Positions 7,694 through 16,940 of a DNA stretch of 64,000 nucleotides are shown here, one piece after another; within the stretch, counting starts at the first letter, position 1, and each line of letters begins with the position of its first letter. This DNA is from GCA-2720975 sp964467985 (GTDB lineage Bacteria > Planctomycetota > UBA1135 > GCA-002686595), in contig CAYXTP010000002.1 of assembly GCA_964467985.1 (NCBI GenBank), positions 62,001-126,000 of the forward strand, written 5' to 3'. The notes below the pieces were generated by a model that made no database searches, was not told the origin of the DNA, and was given only the letters and a program-made list of their open reading frames with translations. The translations under genes and the position numbers were made by a program.

Positions 7694-9952
7694 CTACTCG
7701 GGCGCGCGGATGCGTAGGGTGGCTTGCGTGAGATCCGTTCGGGCTTCGATGGAGCCGGCCTGGAGCAGAGGATGAGAGCCCTCGTCGCCCGTGCCTCTCA
7801 CCGTGACTGCCCAGGTGCCTGTGGCGGGCAGGTGGACAGCGGGGACGGTCGCGCGATCCACGGTCGTGACGACTTGCATGTGCCGCGCAATCTGCTCGGG
7901 TACGGTGTCGAGGGCGATGGGCGTGAAGTAGACGTGCATCTGCGGAGATGTGAAGCCCGTGGGGAGATCATCCCACTGAATGCGGACCTGTGGGCCGCGT
8001 TTCAGGGACAGGGCCAAGACATCAGGCATCTGCTCAAGGCGCTTGGCGGCGTGGCCTTCAGCCCAGATCCACCAAGGGCCAACATCGTCGGGAGCCAGGA
8101 AGAGAGTCGACTGACCGTGCTGGTGCATGCGTGGCCACGGAACGCCCGGATGTTCGGGCAGGGCCAGCCAGGAGTCGAGGGACTGTTCATCGTGGCTCCG
8201 AACGTGGGTCGGAACACTGCGGAATAGACCCGCGACCACCAGGGGATTGAGTCGTGGGTCGACCGTGGTGTGGCCCGCAGTCACTTCGATTCCCCCCAAT
8301 TCGATCAAGGGACTGCCCCCAGGTGTGAAGATCGTCAGGTCGTACTGGCCCGGCAACAGGGGTCTCCAGTGGAACCGTGCTTCATTCCCGTCGTAGACAA
8401 CCGCAGGGGAGAGCCCAGGGCCGGGTTCCTGGGGCCGACGCAGTATTGCGGTGACCGTGGCGTCAGGTTGGCTGACTACTACCGCCGACAGGTCGCCCGT
8501 GGGGTGCAGTCGGAGTTGCACGTCCGTGTCGCCGATCTCGAATGGGATGGGGGCTTCCATCAAGAGGTCGTTGGTATTGGCCGTGACCTGCCAATCCCCA
8601 GGACTGGAAAGGCCGCGGACGGCAAAACTCCCATCCGGGTCTACTTGGGCTTGCGCGTCGCGCACGTGCTTCCAGGCGGTCGCTTCCGCGGATCGATGCT
8701 GGACGATCACTCGCAGACGGCCCTGGAGGGGATCGGGCAGACCGTGAACTTGGCCACCTACAAGCAGAGTCAACGTAGGAGGCGCTACGCCAGAGAGTAC
8801 GAGAACTCCCAAGTCGGATTCACCTGGGGTCGGCGGTGCGGGTATGGAAACCTCGCCCTCACGGTGTTCATCGGACTCCCCCTGACCCTGCACCGAGATC
8901 CGGAGGGTCACGCCGCCATCCCCTGCGCTGGGAACCGAGTCGAAGGGGAGTGTGCACGCCAATTGGCCCTGTTCGTCGGCCCGTCCAGATGCCGTCGTTC
9001 TTCCAAAGGGGGAGTCCAGTTCAATTCGAAACTCACCTGACACGGGACGCCGATTCGCTTGGCCCACCAGCCGGGCGCGGAACGTCCACAGATCCGGAGC
9101 CTGAACCCGGATGGTGTGCTCAGTTCCCGTCGCACGTGGGCCCAAGTCCTCGAAGTCCAAGATGAGCGCCCTGCCGAAGGACCGGACGTGAACCCGACCG
9201 ACCAGGGCTCGGCCCACCTGGACGTGTGAAAATAGGGCTTCCCCCGATGCCAGATGGCGTGCCAGAGCGGGGATCGGAGGGCTCCAGCGATCGGGAATCT
9301 GGTCAAAGGCGAGCAGGGCGAAGCCCGAGGCATTGGCCAGGGGCTCTCCAGAAGACATGACCACCTCGACCTTGACCGGGGCGCATCCGGGCAGCCGGAT
9401 GATCGCGGGCGATCTGGTGTCCTTCTGGCCCACGGGGGCCTGCTCCACGGCCGAGCATCCAAGCACCCCCGGCACGATCCAGTGCCGCCGTTCACGCGCA
9501 CTCAAGTCCTCGGCGTCCGTTGGGCTCCATAGTCCTTGCGCGTTTGTGAGCGACGTGGCTGCGCGCGGAGGAGGAAGCAAGTCTTCGTCCTCCCACCAAC
9601 TGCCACCGAGGGGGTCCCGTGCGGCGATAAAGAGCGAAACACCTGGTACAGGTTTATCCAGGGCATCCCGGACATCCACTACGAATGACTCGCTGCCTGA
9701 GCCCCTGAGCGGCCTGCGTTTCGTTGCGGCATCATGGCCCACTTCGCTCTCCCTATCCGATTCCAAGGGCTCTCCTTCACCGGATCCGGCTGGTTTGAGA
9801 GGCGTTTCCCCATAGCCCTCGTTGGGAGCTCCCCAATCCACGCGTCCGGTGCCCACCCGATCGTTGTCGCTGATGAAGAACACCCATGCTCCGAACAGAC
9901 CCCCAACCAGAATCAGGGCGGGGCCGGGTCTCCGAAATGAAAAACGGGGCAT
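7694..9952 (-). CDS. Large membrane-anchored protein with carboxypeptidase-regulatory-like beta domains
   Basis: About 752 residues from ATG 9952, preceded by an AGGGGG-like Shine-Dalgarno; a GTG two codons upstream is less likely. A basic start (MPRFSFRRPG) and one hydrophobic helix (ALILVGGLFGAWVFFI) suggest a single-pass anchor with the rest outside the cytoplasm. The remainder is a chain of beta-sandwich-like segments with phrases such as VDVRDALDKPVPGVSLFIAA and PDGSFAVRGLSSPGDWQVT, as in carboxypeptidase regulatory-like (CarboxypepD_reg) repeats that act as structural modules. No catalytic motif was seen. It stands alone between a hairpin-bearing gap and the scar region. Confidence 0.7.
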   Translation of the reverse strand: MPRFSFRRPGPALILVGGLFGAWVFFISDNDRVGTGRVDWGAPNEGYGETPLKPAGSGEGEPLESDRESEVGHDAATKRRPLRGSGSESFVVDVRDALDKPVPGVSLFIAARDPLGGSWWEDEDLLPPPRAATSLTNAQGLWSPTDAEDLSARERRHWIVPGVLGCSAVEQAPVGQKDTRSPAIIRLPGCAPVKVEVVMSSGEPLANASGFALLAFDQIPDRWSPPIPALARHLASGEALFSHVQVGRALVGRVHVRSFGRALILDFEDLGPRATGTEHTIRVQAPDLWTFRARLVGQANRRPVSGEFRIELDSPFGRTTASGRADEQGQLACTLPFDSVPSAGDGGVTLRISVQGQGESDEHREGEVSIPAPPTPGESDLGVLVLSGVAPPTLTLLVGGQVHGLPDPLQGRLRVIVQHRSAEATAWKHVRDAQAQVDPDGSFAVRGLSSPGDWQVTANTNDLLMEAPIPFEIGDTDVQLRLHPTGDLSAVVVSQPDATVTAILRRPQEPGPGLSPAVVYDGNEARFHWRPLLPGQYDLTIFTPGGSPLIELGGIEVTAGHTTVDPRLNPLVVAGLFRSVPTHVRSHDEQSLDSWLALPEHPGVPWPRMHQHGQSTLFLAPDDVGPWWIWAEGHAAKRLEQMPDVLALSLKRGPQVRIQWDDLPTGFTSPQMHVYFTPIALDTVPEQIARHMQVVTTVDRATVPAVHLPATGTWAVTVRGTGDEGSHPLLQAGSIEARTDLTQATLRIRAPE

Positions 9953-10107
9953 GACCACCCCCTAGGACGCTTTGATGGAACGTGCCAAGACGTACCTACA
10001 ATTGGATAGAGGGGACTCGTCCGCCCGAGTGGTCCCCAGGAGCCCGTGGCGCCCAGCGCCTGCGAAGGTGTAGACCCGTCTCCGGGTGGGCCTCTCGGAT
10101 GGTGGAT

Positions 10108-10191
10108 TCAGTCGCACACGCCACAAATGAGTGTCAATTTCCCCGTGAGAGAATTCCCATTGGCCGATGTGACGGTCACGGTGACAGTCTC
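10108..10191 (-). pseudogene. In-frame continuation of the Cys-rich ORF beyond TAG
   Basis: Directly after the TAG, with no frame change, the minus strand reads ETVTVTVTSANGNSLTGKLT and then LICGVCD before a TGA at 10108-10110. The alternating Thr/Val strand and the CxxC-like end match the character of the upstream ORF. This suggests that the TAG is a nonsense mutation or sequencing error inside a once longer gene. Confidence 0.4.
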
Positions 10192-10671
10192 CTAGTTGGC
10201 CGTGTCATTGCATGCAGCTTTGACATCCACACCGAATTTAGTGTCCGACTGGCCATTTGTGGGCTGTGGGTCCACGCCCGGACTCACGGACCAAGTCGGC
10301 TCCCCCTGGGAACCGGAACAGTCGTTGTTTCCGTGCCATTCTTGGCAAATCTCCGAATAGTTCACGTGAGATTGCCATCCTGAGGCCTGGCGGTATTCAG
10401 TGCCCGGCGGGTCGCCCGCTGGACGGCAGACGATTCCTGCCCGAGCCTCACCCTTCATCTCGCATTTCTTGGAGAGTTCCCCACACTCCCCGCCAGTGAG
10501 GCTCGCCCCTCCCAGGTCGACCCAGAGCTGATACTCCCAGTTTCCAATCGTCGTTCCTGCGTCAGTGTTGGGGTGTTCTGGATCGTTCTTGGAGGTTGCT
10601 GTGCAGGTGTTCATGAGGCTGTTCCCGGGGCTGAGCGTGAACGAAGATTGGGCTTGAGCGGGCTTGTTCAC
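10192..10671 (-). CDS. Cys-rich hypothetical protein, ending at an in-frame TAG
   Basis: 159 residues from GTG 10671, with seven cysteines (for example GGECGELSKKCEMKG and DCSGSQGEP) and a Thr/Ser/Gly-rich composition typical of exported proteins. The phrase KPAQAQSSFTLSPGN looks like the residue after a signal-peptide cleavage site, yet no hydrophobic leader precedes it; the frame upstream reaches a stop at 10729-10731 without one. The frame ends with TAG at 10192-10194, but the same frame continues as credible protein beyond it. It is probably a decaying or truncated gene beside transposase remnants. The family was not recognised. Confidence 0.45.
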   Translation of the reverse strand: MNKPAQAQSSFTLSPGNSLMNTCTATSKNDPEHPNTDAGTTIGNWEYQLWVDLGGASLTGGECGELSKKCEMKGEARAGIVCRPAGDPPGTEYRQASGWQSHVNYSEICQEWHGNNDCSGSQGEPTWSVSPGVDPQPTNGQSDTKFGVDVKAACNDTAN

Positions 10672-10923
10672 CCTTGAATGAGGCCTAGCGTACCCGGCGT
10701 CGGTGGGGCCCGGAAGCAGAATCGGGTCTCACCCTGACGGGGGTCGGCCTAGCCACCGCAATTCTCTTCCCCCGAGCCCAACTGGCCCCCCGTCACCCGC
10801 TACGTAGTGGCGCTCCCTGCAGCACCAATCCGGCAGGGGGGTACGGTACACGCCTAGCTCTGCACCCCGCGCGCACGTAGCAGCTCACCTACGACGGCGC
10901 GCCCGCTCCGGCCGCTTCTCACC

Positions 10924-11376
10924 GTGCGTTCCCGAGTCCTGCGCCTGTGTCGCCGCCGTGGCCTGATGGAAGAGGACACGCAGATCGACGTCTCCGCCCC
11001 GGGCCAAGATCAGGCTCTGCTCCCGTTACTGGTAGCCGCCTCCCTCCAGGGTCGAGTCGCATTGGGCCCCGCCGCAGGCGCCCGCGTCTCCCGCCTGGGT
11101 CAGCCCCCCACACACAACCGGCGCAAGGCTCCGAAGTTCAAGAATCTGTGTGCCCAGCTCGACGGTTTCAGTCTGCACGCCGCGGTCAAGGTCGAGGCTG
11201 GGGAGAGTTCGCGTCTGGAGCATCTGTGTCGCTACATCACGCGCCCGCCCCTGTCCTCCCAGCGCCTTGCGCTCACCGCGCAGGGCAAGGTCGTGCATGA
11301 GCTGCGCGCCCCCTTCAAAGACGGCACAACTCACTTCGTCTTCGACCCGCTGGTGTTCATCGAGCGTCTGGCTGCG
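10924..11376 (+). pseudogene. IS91-family transposase remnant (C-terminal part)
   Basis: About 150 codons match the end of Y2-type (IS91/IS801) transposases. The key phrases are RSRVLRLCRRRGL near the start, GFSLHAAVKVEAGE near residue 81, LCRYITRPPLSSQRL near 101 and KDGTTHFVFDPLVFIERLAA near 132-151. The N-terminal Cys-rich and catalytic Tyr regions are missing, and upstream sequence to 10740 is only noise-like. The homology stops abruptly near 11376, exactly where the opposing transposase fragment begins. It is non-functional. Confidence 0.7.
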
Positions 11377-11929
11377 TCCAGAGCTCGACCGAGAAGAAGT
11401 CAGTGGCCGCGTTCAGTCCCCAGTGGGCTTTCAGAAATGACTTCCAGCACGACGGACGGTCCAGTGCTGGCTTGATCCCGTTGTCCTTCAGCACATTGGC
11501 GACCGTGCTGCTCGCGACCCTGTGCCCGCAGCACTTGAGTTCGCCCTGGATCCGGCAGTGGCCCCAGGCGGGATTGTCGGTGGCCATCCGGACAATCAGC
11601 GCCTTGATCCTCATCATCAGGCCGGGCCTGCTCACCCGCTCAGCCCTATCGGTCCACTTGGCGGCGATCAGGCGTCGGTGCCAGCGCATGATTGTGTCGG
11701 GAGTCACTATCGTCGCGACGCGATTGAGGGCCTGGCGGCCGATACGTTTGCCCTTTTCAGCAAGCCGCCTGCGCTGGTCGTCCGTGAGCCGCAGGCGTCG
11801 TCCTTTCACCTGCTCCTTGAGGACCCGATTCTCTTCAACGAGGTACGCGATGACATCGATCTGATGCCTGTTCACGAAACCGGAGAGAGTGAGCAGGAAG
11901 ACTTGGAGAGGGTAGAATTCGGTCACCAT
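11375..11929 (-). pseudogene. DDE integrase-type transposase, N-terminal half only
   Basis: From ATG 11929 (preceded by a G-run that could serve as Shine-Dalgarno) about 185 codons encode the N-terminal part of a planctomycete-type integrase-core transposase. Visible are the leucine-rich start, LVEENRVLKEQVKGRRLRLT, the HTH segment IVTPDTIMRWHRRLIAAKW, NPAWGHCRIQGELK and STVANVLKDNGIKPA. The protein breaks off after TDFFSVELWT, at the first Asp of the rve catalytic domain, so the DDE site is absent. The break coincides with the IS91-like break at about 11376. It is non-functional. Confidence 0.7.
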
Positions 11930-12036
11930 CCCCCCAGGATACGTGCCTGGATTTCGTCGCAATCACGGGCTATTGGGCACGGCCGTATATTTGGACACCG
12001 CGGGCAAAACCCACGCGTCACTGTTAGGCTGCTGGA

Positions 12037-15000
12037 ATGCAGCTCTTGGCGATCGCAGGCCTAGCGACGATGTTCGCCCTGGCGGGAACCGGGGGGGCTG
12101 CAACAGACGTCGACAAGCCCGGGGCCGCGGTCGACTTCCAAGGCCAGATCCGGCCCCTGCTGGCCACGCGCTGTTTCACCTGCCACGGCTTTGACGAGCG
12201 CGCGCGCAAGGGGGGGTTGCGTCTGGATTCGCGCGTGGGCTCGCGGGCCCTGCTGCCCAGTGGCAAGGTGGCAGTGAGCCCGGGGGATGTGGGAGGCAGT
12301 GAGCTGCTGCGACGCGTACAGGCTGCGGATCCGGATGTGCGCATGCCCCCAACGGGTCATGGGGATCCGCTGGAAGAGGGCGAAGTCGAACTGTTGCGTC
12401 GTTGGATCGAAGGCGGAGCTCAGTATTCGGGTCACTGGGCCTTTGAACGGGTGCAGCGCCCACAGATTCCTGTCCGCTCGGCCGGTGACTGGGGCCACAA
12501 TGAAGTCGACGCGTTGCTCTTGGCCGACATGCGAGCGGCGGGCATGCAACCTTCGCCACCCAGTGATCCCCACGTGCTTGTGCGGCGGGTGTTCTTGGAT
12601 CTGACGGGCCTGCCCCCGACACCGGACCAGGCCCGGGCCTACGCGGCGGATCCGAGTCCGCTTGCCTACGAACGCCTCGTGGACGAGCTGCTCGCCTCCA
12701 GTGCCTATGGCGAGCGCTGGGCCCGGGTCTGGTTGGACCTGGCGCGTTACGCGGACTCCAAGGGCTACACCTCCGATCCCCTGCGCACCATCTGGCGTTA
12801 CCGGGACTGGGTCATCGATGCCTACAACCAGAATATGCCCTTCGATCAGTTCACCCGCGAACAGATGGCGGGTGACCTGCTGCCCGGGGCGAGCATCGAC
12901 CAGCGCCTGGCCACCGCCTTCCATCGCAACACGATGAACAACACGGAGGGCGGCACGGACGACGAAGAGTTTCGTGTGGCAGCAGTCAAGGACCGCATGA
13001 CCACCAGCATGCAGGTCTGGATGGGACTGACCGCGGGTTGCGCGGAGTGCCATAGCCACAAGTTCGATCCCCTGAGCTACACCGAGTACTACCGCCTGGC
13101 GGCGATCTTCAACCAGACCGTGGACCGGGACACCAACGACGATGCGCCCCTGCTCGAGACTCCCACCCGCGAGACGGCCCTGCGAAGGGATCATCTGCGC
13201 AGTCAGTTGAGCGAGATCGACGGGCGCTTGGATGCTCAGGAATCGGAGCGCTACGAAGCGCGTCTGACCTGGCAGGCTGCGGCGTTGAGAAACCACGACT
13301 CCTGGGTCGTGCCGCCGGTGATCGGCGCCCTATCGCGGGGTGGGGCGGACCTGGTCGCAGACGGAAGTGGAATCCTGCGGGCCTCTGGCGCCCAGACTCC
13401 CGATGACCTCTACCAGGTGGAACTGCAACTGGAGGCGGGCACCTGGCATGGGTTGCGCTTGGAAGTCCTGGCGGAGCAGGGGCGCGGTCCGGGACGTCCG
13501 GCCCATGGGAACTTTGTGCTCAATGAACTGCGTGCGAGCAGCTCGCCGCGCACCACTGCCCTGCGTGGGCAACGGATTCGACTTGAACTCCCCGGTCCTG
13601 CGCGCGTCCTGTCCCTGGCGGAGGTGCAAGTCTGGAGCGGAGCCGACAACATCGCCCGCACAGGCCAGGCTAGTCAGTCGAGCACGACCTTTGGGGGAGA
13701 TGCCCAGCGTGCCATCGACGGCGAGACCAACGGTCACTACTTCGACGGAGAGTCCGTGACCCACACGGCCAACGAAGAGCAGCCCTGGTGGGAAGTGGAT
13801 CTGGGCCGGGAAATGGACATCGACGAGGTGCGTGTTTTCTTCCGCAGCGATGGGGGACTGCACACCCGTTCCAGTGGACTGCAACTCACGGTGCTGGACG
13901 CCAAGGGATCGCCCACCTGGGATCACGCTTTGGGGCCCGTGGTCCACGCCGGTGCCCACAGTCTGGGTCCCAAGGGAGTGCAAAGTCTGGTGCTGGTCGA
14001 GCCCACTGCTTCCTGGTCCCAGGCTGATTTTTCCATTGCCGAGGCACTGGATGGAAACCTGGCACCCGACTCGGGCTGGGCCGTGGCCCCGCGCCTCGAC
14101 CAATCCCACGAGGCGGTGTTCCGCTTCGCGTCTCCCCTCGTACTCGACGAGGCCAGCGTTCTAAGACTGGAGCTCGAGCAGACTTACGGGTACGACCACA
14201 CCCTGGCTGCCCTGCGCTTCAGTGTCAGCGACCAGAGCGGTCCATTGATCGCCATGGACCCCGCCCTGCACCAGGCCCTGGCCGCGGCGGATCCCAGCGA
14301 ACAGGAGGAGACACAACTCGCCGCCCTATGGCGCGACCACGATCCTCTGCGGCGCGAGCTCAGCGCGCAGCGCCGCAAGCTGCAGGGGGACATCGATGGA
14401 CTCCAGCCGACTCGCACGCCCGTCCTGGTGGCCGTTGCACCTGCCGAACGCCGCCAGTCCTTCACCCTGCGCGGGGGCAACTTCCTGAACCCGGTGGACG
14501 AGGTGCAGCCCGGGGTTCCCGCGGCCTTCCACCCCCTGCCGGAGGGTTTCGAAGCCGATCGACGGGGATTCGCTGAGTGGCTCATCCAACGGGACAATCC
14601 CCTCACCGCGCGCGTGGCGGTCAACCGACTGTGGGCTCAGCTGTTTGGGATCGGAATCGTCGAGAGTGAAGAGAACTTCGGCAGTCAGGGATCCGTGCCC
14701 GTCCATCGGGATCTGCTCGACTGGCTGGCGGTGGAGTTCATGGAAAACGGCTGGGATCAGAAGGCGCTCTTGAAGACCCTCGTGACCTCGGCCGCCTATC
14801 GTCAGGATTCCAGTGCAAGCGCGCAGGACACAGAACTCGACCCGCTCAATCGGCTCGTGGCCCGCGGTCCGACGTTTCGCATGGAGGCGGAGATGATCCG
14901 CGACCAGGCACTCAAGGCCAGTGGCCTGTTGTCTTCCAAGATGCACGGCCCCAGCGTGTTTCCGCCCCAACCGCCGGGCCTGTGGCAGGCCGCCTTCAAC

Positions 15001-15498
15001 GGAGAGCGCACCTGGGCCACCAGCCAAGGACAGGACCGCTACCGCCGCGGTCTGTACACTTTCCTGCGACGCACCACCCCCTATCCATCCCTCGAAATCT
15101 TCGATGCACCCAGTCGCGAGATGTGTATCTCGCGCCGCATCCGCACGAACACGCCCCTGCAGGCGCTCGTGACCCTCAACGATCCGGTCTACGTGGAAAT
15201 GGCCCAGTCCCTGGGTCGGCGCATGGACTCCGAAAGTGCGGGCGGTGTGCGCGACGGCATTCGCCACGGTCTGTGGTTGACGCTGCAGCGTCCTCCGGTT
15301 GCGGAAGATGTGGAGGTGCTTGCCGAGCTCTTTGCCGCAGCCCTGGACGAATTGCAGCAGCAGCCAGACCAGGCCCTGGCCCTGGCCACCGATCCCTTGG
15401 GCCCCCTGCCCGAGGGACAGGATCCCGCCCGGGCCGCGGCCTGGACCGCCGTGGGCAATGTGCTGCTCAACCTCGACGCGTTCCTGGTGAAAGACTGA
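12037..15498 (+). CDS. Planctomycete cytochrome c / DUF1549 / DUF1553 protein with inserted F5/8-type C domain
   Basis: 1153 residues with an N-terminal signal-like segment (LAIAGLATMFALAGTGGA). An N-terminal PSCyt1-type domain carries the haem-binding CFTCH motif (about residue 48). DUF1549 follows (about 155-370), with VRRVFLDLTGLPPTPDQARA, SSAYGERWARVWLDLARYADS and a second CAECHSHKFDP motif. A discoidin-like (F5/8 type C) segment lies near 535-650 (GQASQSSTTFGGDAQRAIDG, WWEVDLGREMDIDEV). DUF1553 forms the C-terminus (NPLTARVAVNRLWAQLFGIG, NTPLQALVTLNDP). The discoidin segment may bind carbohydrate. The DUF1501 gene overlaps its stop, so the pair is coupled. The exact reaction of these families is not known. 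Confidence 0.93.
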   Translation: MQLLAIAGLATMFALAGTGGAATDVDKPGAAVDFQGQIRPLLATRCFTCHGFDERARKGGLRLDSRVGSRALLPSGKVAVSPGDVGGSELLRRVQAADPDVRMPPTGHGDPLEEGEVELLRRWIEGGAQYSGHWAFERVQRPQIPVRSAGDWGHNEVDALLLADMRAAGMQPSPPSDPHVLVRRVFLDLTGLPPTPDQARAYAADPSPLAYERLVDELLASSAYGERWARVWLDLARYADSKGYTSDPLRTIWRYRDWVIDAYNQNMPFDQFTREQMAGDLLPGASIDQRLATAFHRNTMNNTEGGTDDEEFRVAAVKDRMTTSMQVWMGLTAGCAECHSHKFDPLSYTEYYRLAAIFNQTVDRDTNDDAPLLETPTRETALRRDHLRSQLSEIDGRLDAQESERYEARLTWQAAALRNHDSWVVPPVIGALSRGGADLVADGSGILRASGAQTPDDLYQVELQLEAGTWHGLRLEVLAEQGRGPGRPAHGNFVLNELRASSSPRTTALRGQRIRLELPGPARVLSLAEVQVWSGADNIARTGQASQSSTTFGGDAQRAIDGETNGHYFDGESVTHTANEEQPWWEVDLGREMDIDEVRVFFRSDGGLHTRSSGLQLTVLDAKGSPTWDHALGPVVHAGAHSLGPKGVQSLVLVEPTASWSQADFSIAEALDGNLAPDSGWAVAPRLDQSHEAVFRFASPLVLDEASVLRLELEQTYGYDHTLAALRFSVSDQSGPLIAMDPALHQALAAADPSEQEETQLAALWRDHDPLRRELSAQRRKLQGDIDGLQPTRTPVLVAVAPAERRQSFTLRGGNFLNPVDEVQPGVPAAFHPLPEGFEADRRGFAEWLIQRDNPLTARVAVNRLWAQLFGIGIVESEENFGSQGSVPVHRDLLDWLAVEFMENGWDQKALLKTLVTSAAYRQDSSASAQDTELDPLNRLVARGPTFRMEAEMIRDQALKASGLLSSKMHGPSVFPPQPPGLWQAAFNGERTWATSQGQDRYRRGLYTFLRRTTPYPSLEIFDAPSREMCISRRIRTNTPLQALVTLNDPVYVEMAQSLGRRMDSESAGGVRDGIRHGLWLTLQRPPVAEDVEVLAELFAAALDELQQQPDQALALATDPLGPLPEGQDPARAAAWTAVGNVLLNLDAFLVKD

Positions 15499-16940
15499 TG
15501 GCCGATCCCTTGAGCAGGTACCAGGCCGGGTCGACCCGGCGAGCGCTTCTCAGCCGTGCGGGCATTTCACTGGGCGCCATGGCCCTGGCGGACCTGTCTG
15601 CGCCCAAGGCGGAAAGCCTTCTGCGCGACGACCCGCCCAAGCCCCACCACGCGCCCCGGGCACGCTCGGTGATCTACTTGCACATGTCCGGTTCGCCACC
15701 GCAGCTGGACCTCTTCGATCCCAAGCCCCTGTTGCGCGAGTTGCACGGCAGCCTGTGTCCGCAGGCATTTATCGAGGGTCGACGACTGGCGTTCATCAAG
15801 GGCCACCCGACCCTCTTGGGTGCGCCGCACGGCTTTCGCCGCTACGGAGTGTCAGGCGTGGAGATCTCTGAGTTGCTGCCTCACATGGGACAGGTCATGG
15901 ATGAGGTCACCTTGATCCGTTCCATGTACACCGACCAGTTCAACCACGGCCCCGCGGAGTTGCGTCTCTTTACCGGCGACCAGGCTGTGGGAGCGGCGGC
16001 CATGGGGGCCTGGGCCAGCTGGGGCCTGGGTACGCTCAACGCCGACTTGCCTTCCTTTGTCACCCTCGTTTCCGGAGGCAGCGATCCCTCTGCGGGCAAG
16101 AGCGTTTGGAGCAGTGGGTTCCTACCATCCTCCCACCAGGGCGTGCGCTTGCGAGGTCAGGGAGATCCGGTGCTCTACGTGAGTGATCCCAAGGGCATGG
16201 GGCGCGGTCTGCGTCGGCTCACTCTCGATGCCCTGGCCCAACTCAATCGTCGTCACTTGGAAGAGCAGGGAGATCCGGAAACCGAGGCGCGTATCGAGCA
16301 GTACGAGTTGGCCTACCGCATGCAGACTTCCGTGCCCGAGCTGATGGATATCGGGCTCGAGTCGGAAGCCACACACGAGATGTACGGCAGTCAGCCGGGA
16401 CAGGCCTCCTTCGCCAACAACTGCCTGCTGGCCAGACGCCTCGTCGAGTCGGGCGTGCGCTGGGTGCAACTCTACGATTGGGGCTGGGACATGCACGGCA
16501 CGGGGAGGCACGACGACCTGATGGTAGCCCTGCCGAATAAGTGTCGAGAGACCGACCAACCGGTGGCCGCTCTCCTGCGCGACCTCGATCGGCGCGGGCT
16601 GCTGGATGAGACTCTCGTGGTTTGGGGCGGCGAATTCGGTCGAACGGCCATGAACGAGGCGCGCAACGGGTCTGCCTACTGGGGGCGCGATCACCACCCG
16701 GACTGCTTCAGCATGTGGATGGCCGGGGCCGGCGTGCACCGCGGGCGGATCGTCGGGGAGACCGATGAGCTGGGATACACCATCGCTGAGGGGGCCATCT
16801 CCGTGCACGACTTGCAGGACACAATCATGCATCTCATGGGGCTCGACACGCGGCGCCTGTCGTATCCCTACCAAGGCCTCGACCGACGCCTGATCGGGCC
16901 AGCCGACCATTCCACCGTGCAGCACCACTTGTTCTCATGA
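15498..16940 (+). CDS. DUF1501 family protein (twin-arginine leader, sulfatase-like fold)
   Basis: 480 residues. The ATG at 15498 shares one base with the upstream TGA (TGATG), so a longer open frame upstream is not part of the gene. The start STRRALLSRAGISLGAMALADL looks like a Tat export signal. The body shows VIYLHMSGSPPQLDLFDPKP, NHGPAELRLFTG, WVQLYDWGWDMHGT and LVVWGGEFGRTA, all typical of DUF1501, which has an alkaline-phosphatase-like fold. DUF1501 and DUF1549/DUF1553 genes are regularly paired in planctomycetes, probably as partners acting outside the cytoplasm. Confidence 0.93.
   Translation: MADPLSRYQAGSTRRALLSRAGISLGAMALADLSAPKAESLLRDDPPKPHHAPRARSVIYLHMSGSPPQLDLFDPKPLLRELHGSLCPQAFIEGRRLAFIKGHPTLLGAPHGFRRYGVSGVEISELLPHMGQVMDEVTLIRSMYTDQFNHGPAELRLFTGDQAVGAAAMGAWASWGLGTLNADLPSFVTLVSGGSDPSAGKSVWSSGFLPSSHQGVRLRGQGDPVLYVSDPKGMGRGLRRLTLDALAQLNRRHLEEQGDPETEARIEQYELAYRMQTSVPELMDIGLESEATHEMYGSQPGQASFANNCLLARRLVESGVRWVQLYDWGWDMHGTGRHDDLMVALPNKCRETDQPVAALLRDLDRRGLLDETLVVWGGEFGRTAMNEARNGSAYWGRDHHPDCFSMWMAGAGVHRGRIVGETDELGYTIAEGAISVHDLQDTIMHLMGLDTRRLSYPYQGLDRRLIGPADHSTVQHHLFS

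Noticed and set aside
10192..10194. TAG read as pyrrolysine
   Set aside because: No tRNA-Pyl or pylS gene is visible, and the ORF lies beside transposase remnants, so a nonsense mutation is simpler.
12061..13296. Minus-strand frame of 411 codons opposite the cytochrome/DUF1549 gene
   Set aside because: Antisense shadow of a gene with clear domain motifs; no recognisable protein pattern.
14982..15497. Upstream extension of the DUF1501 gene to 14982
   Set aside because: It overlaps the DUF1553 coding region in another frame and the ATG at 15498 gives a twin-arginine leader and a TGATG junction.
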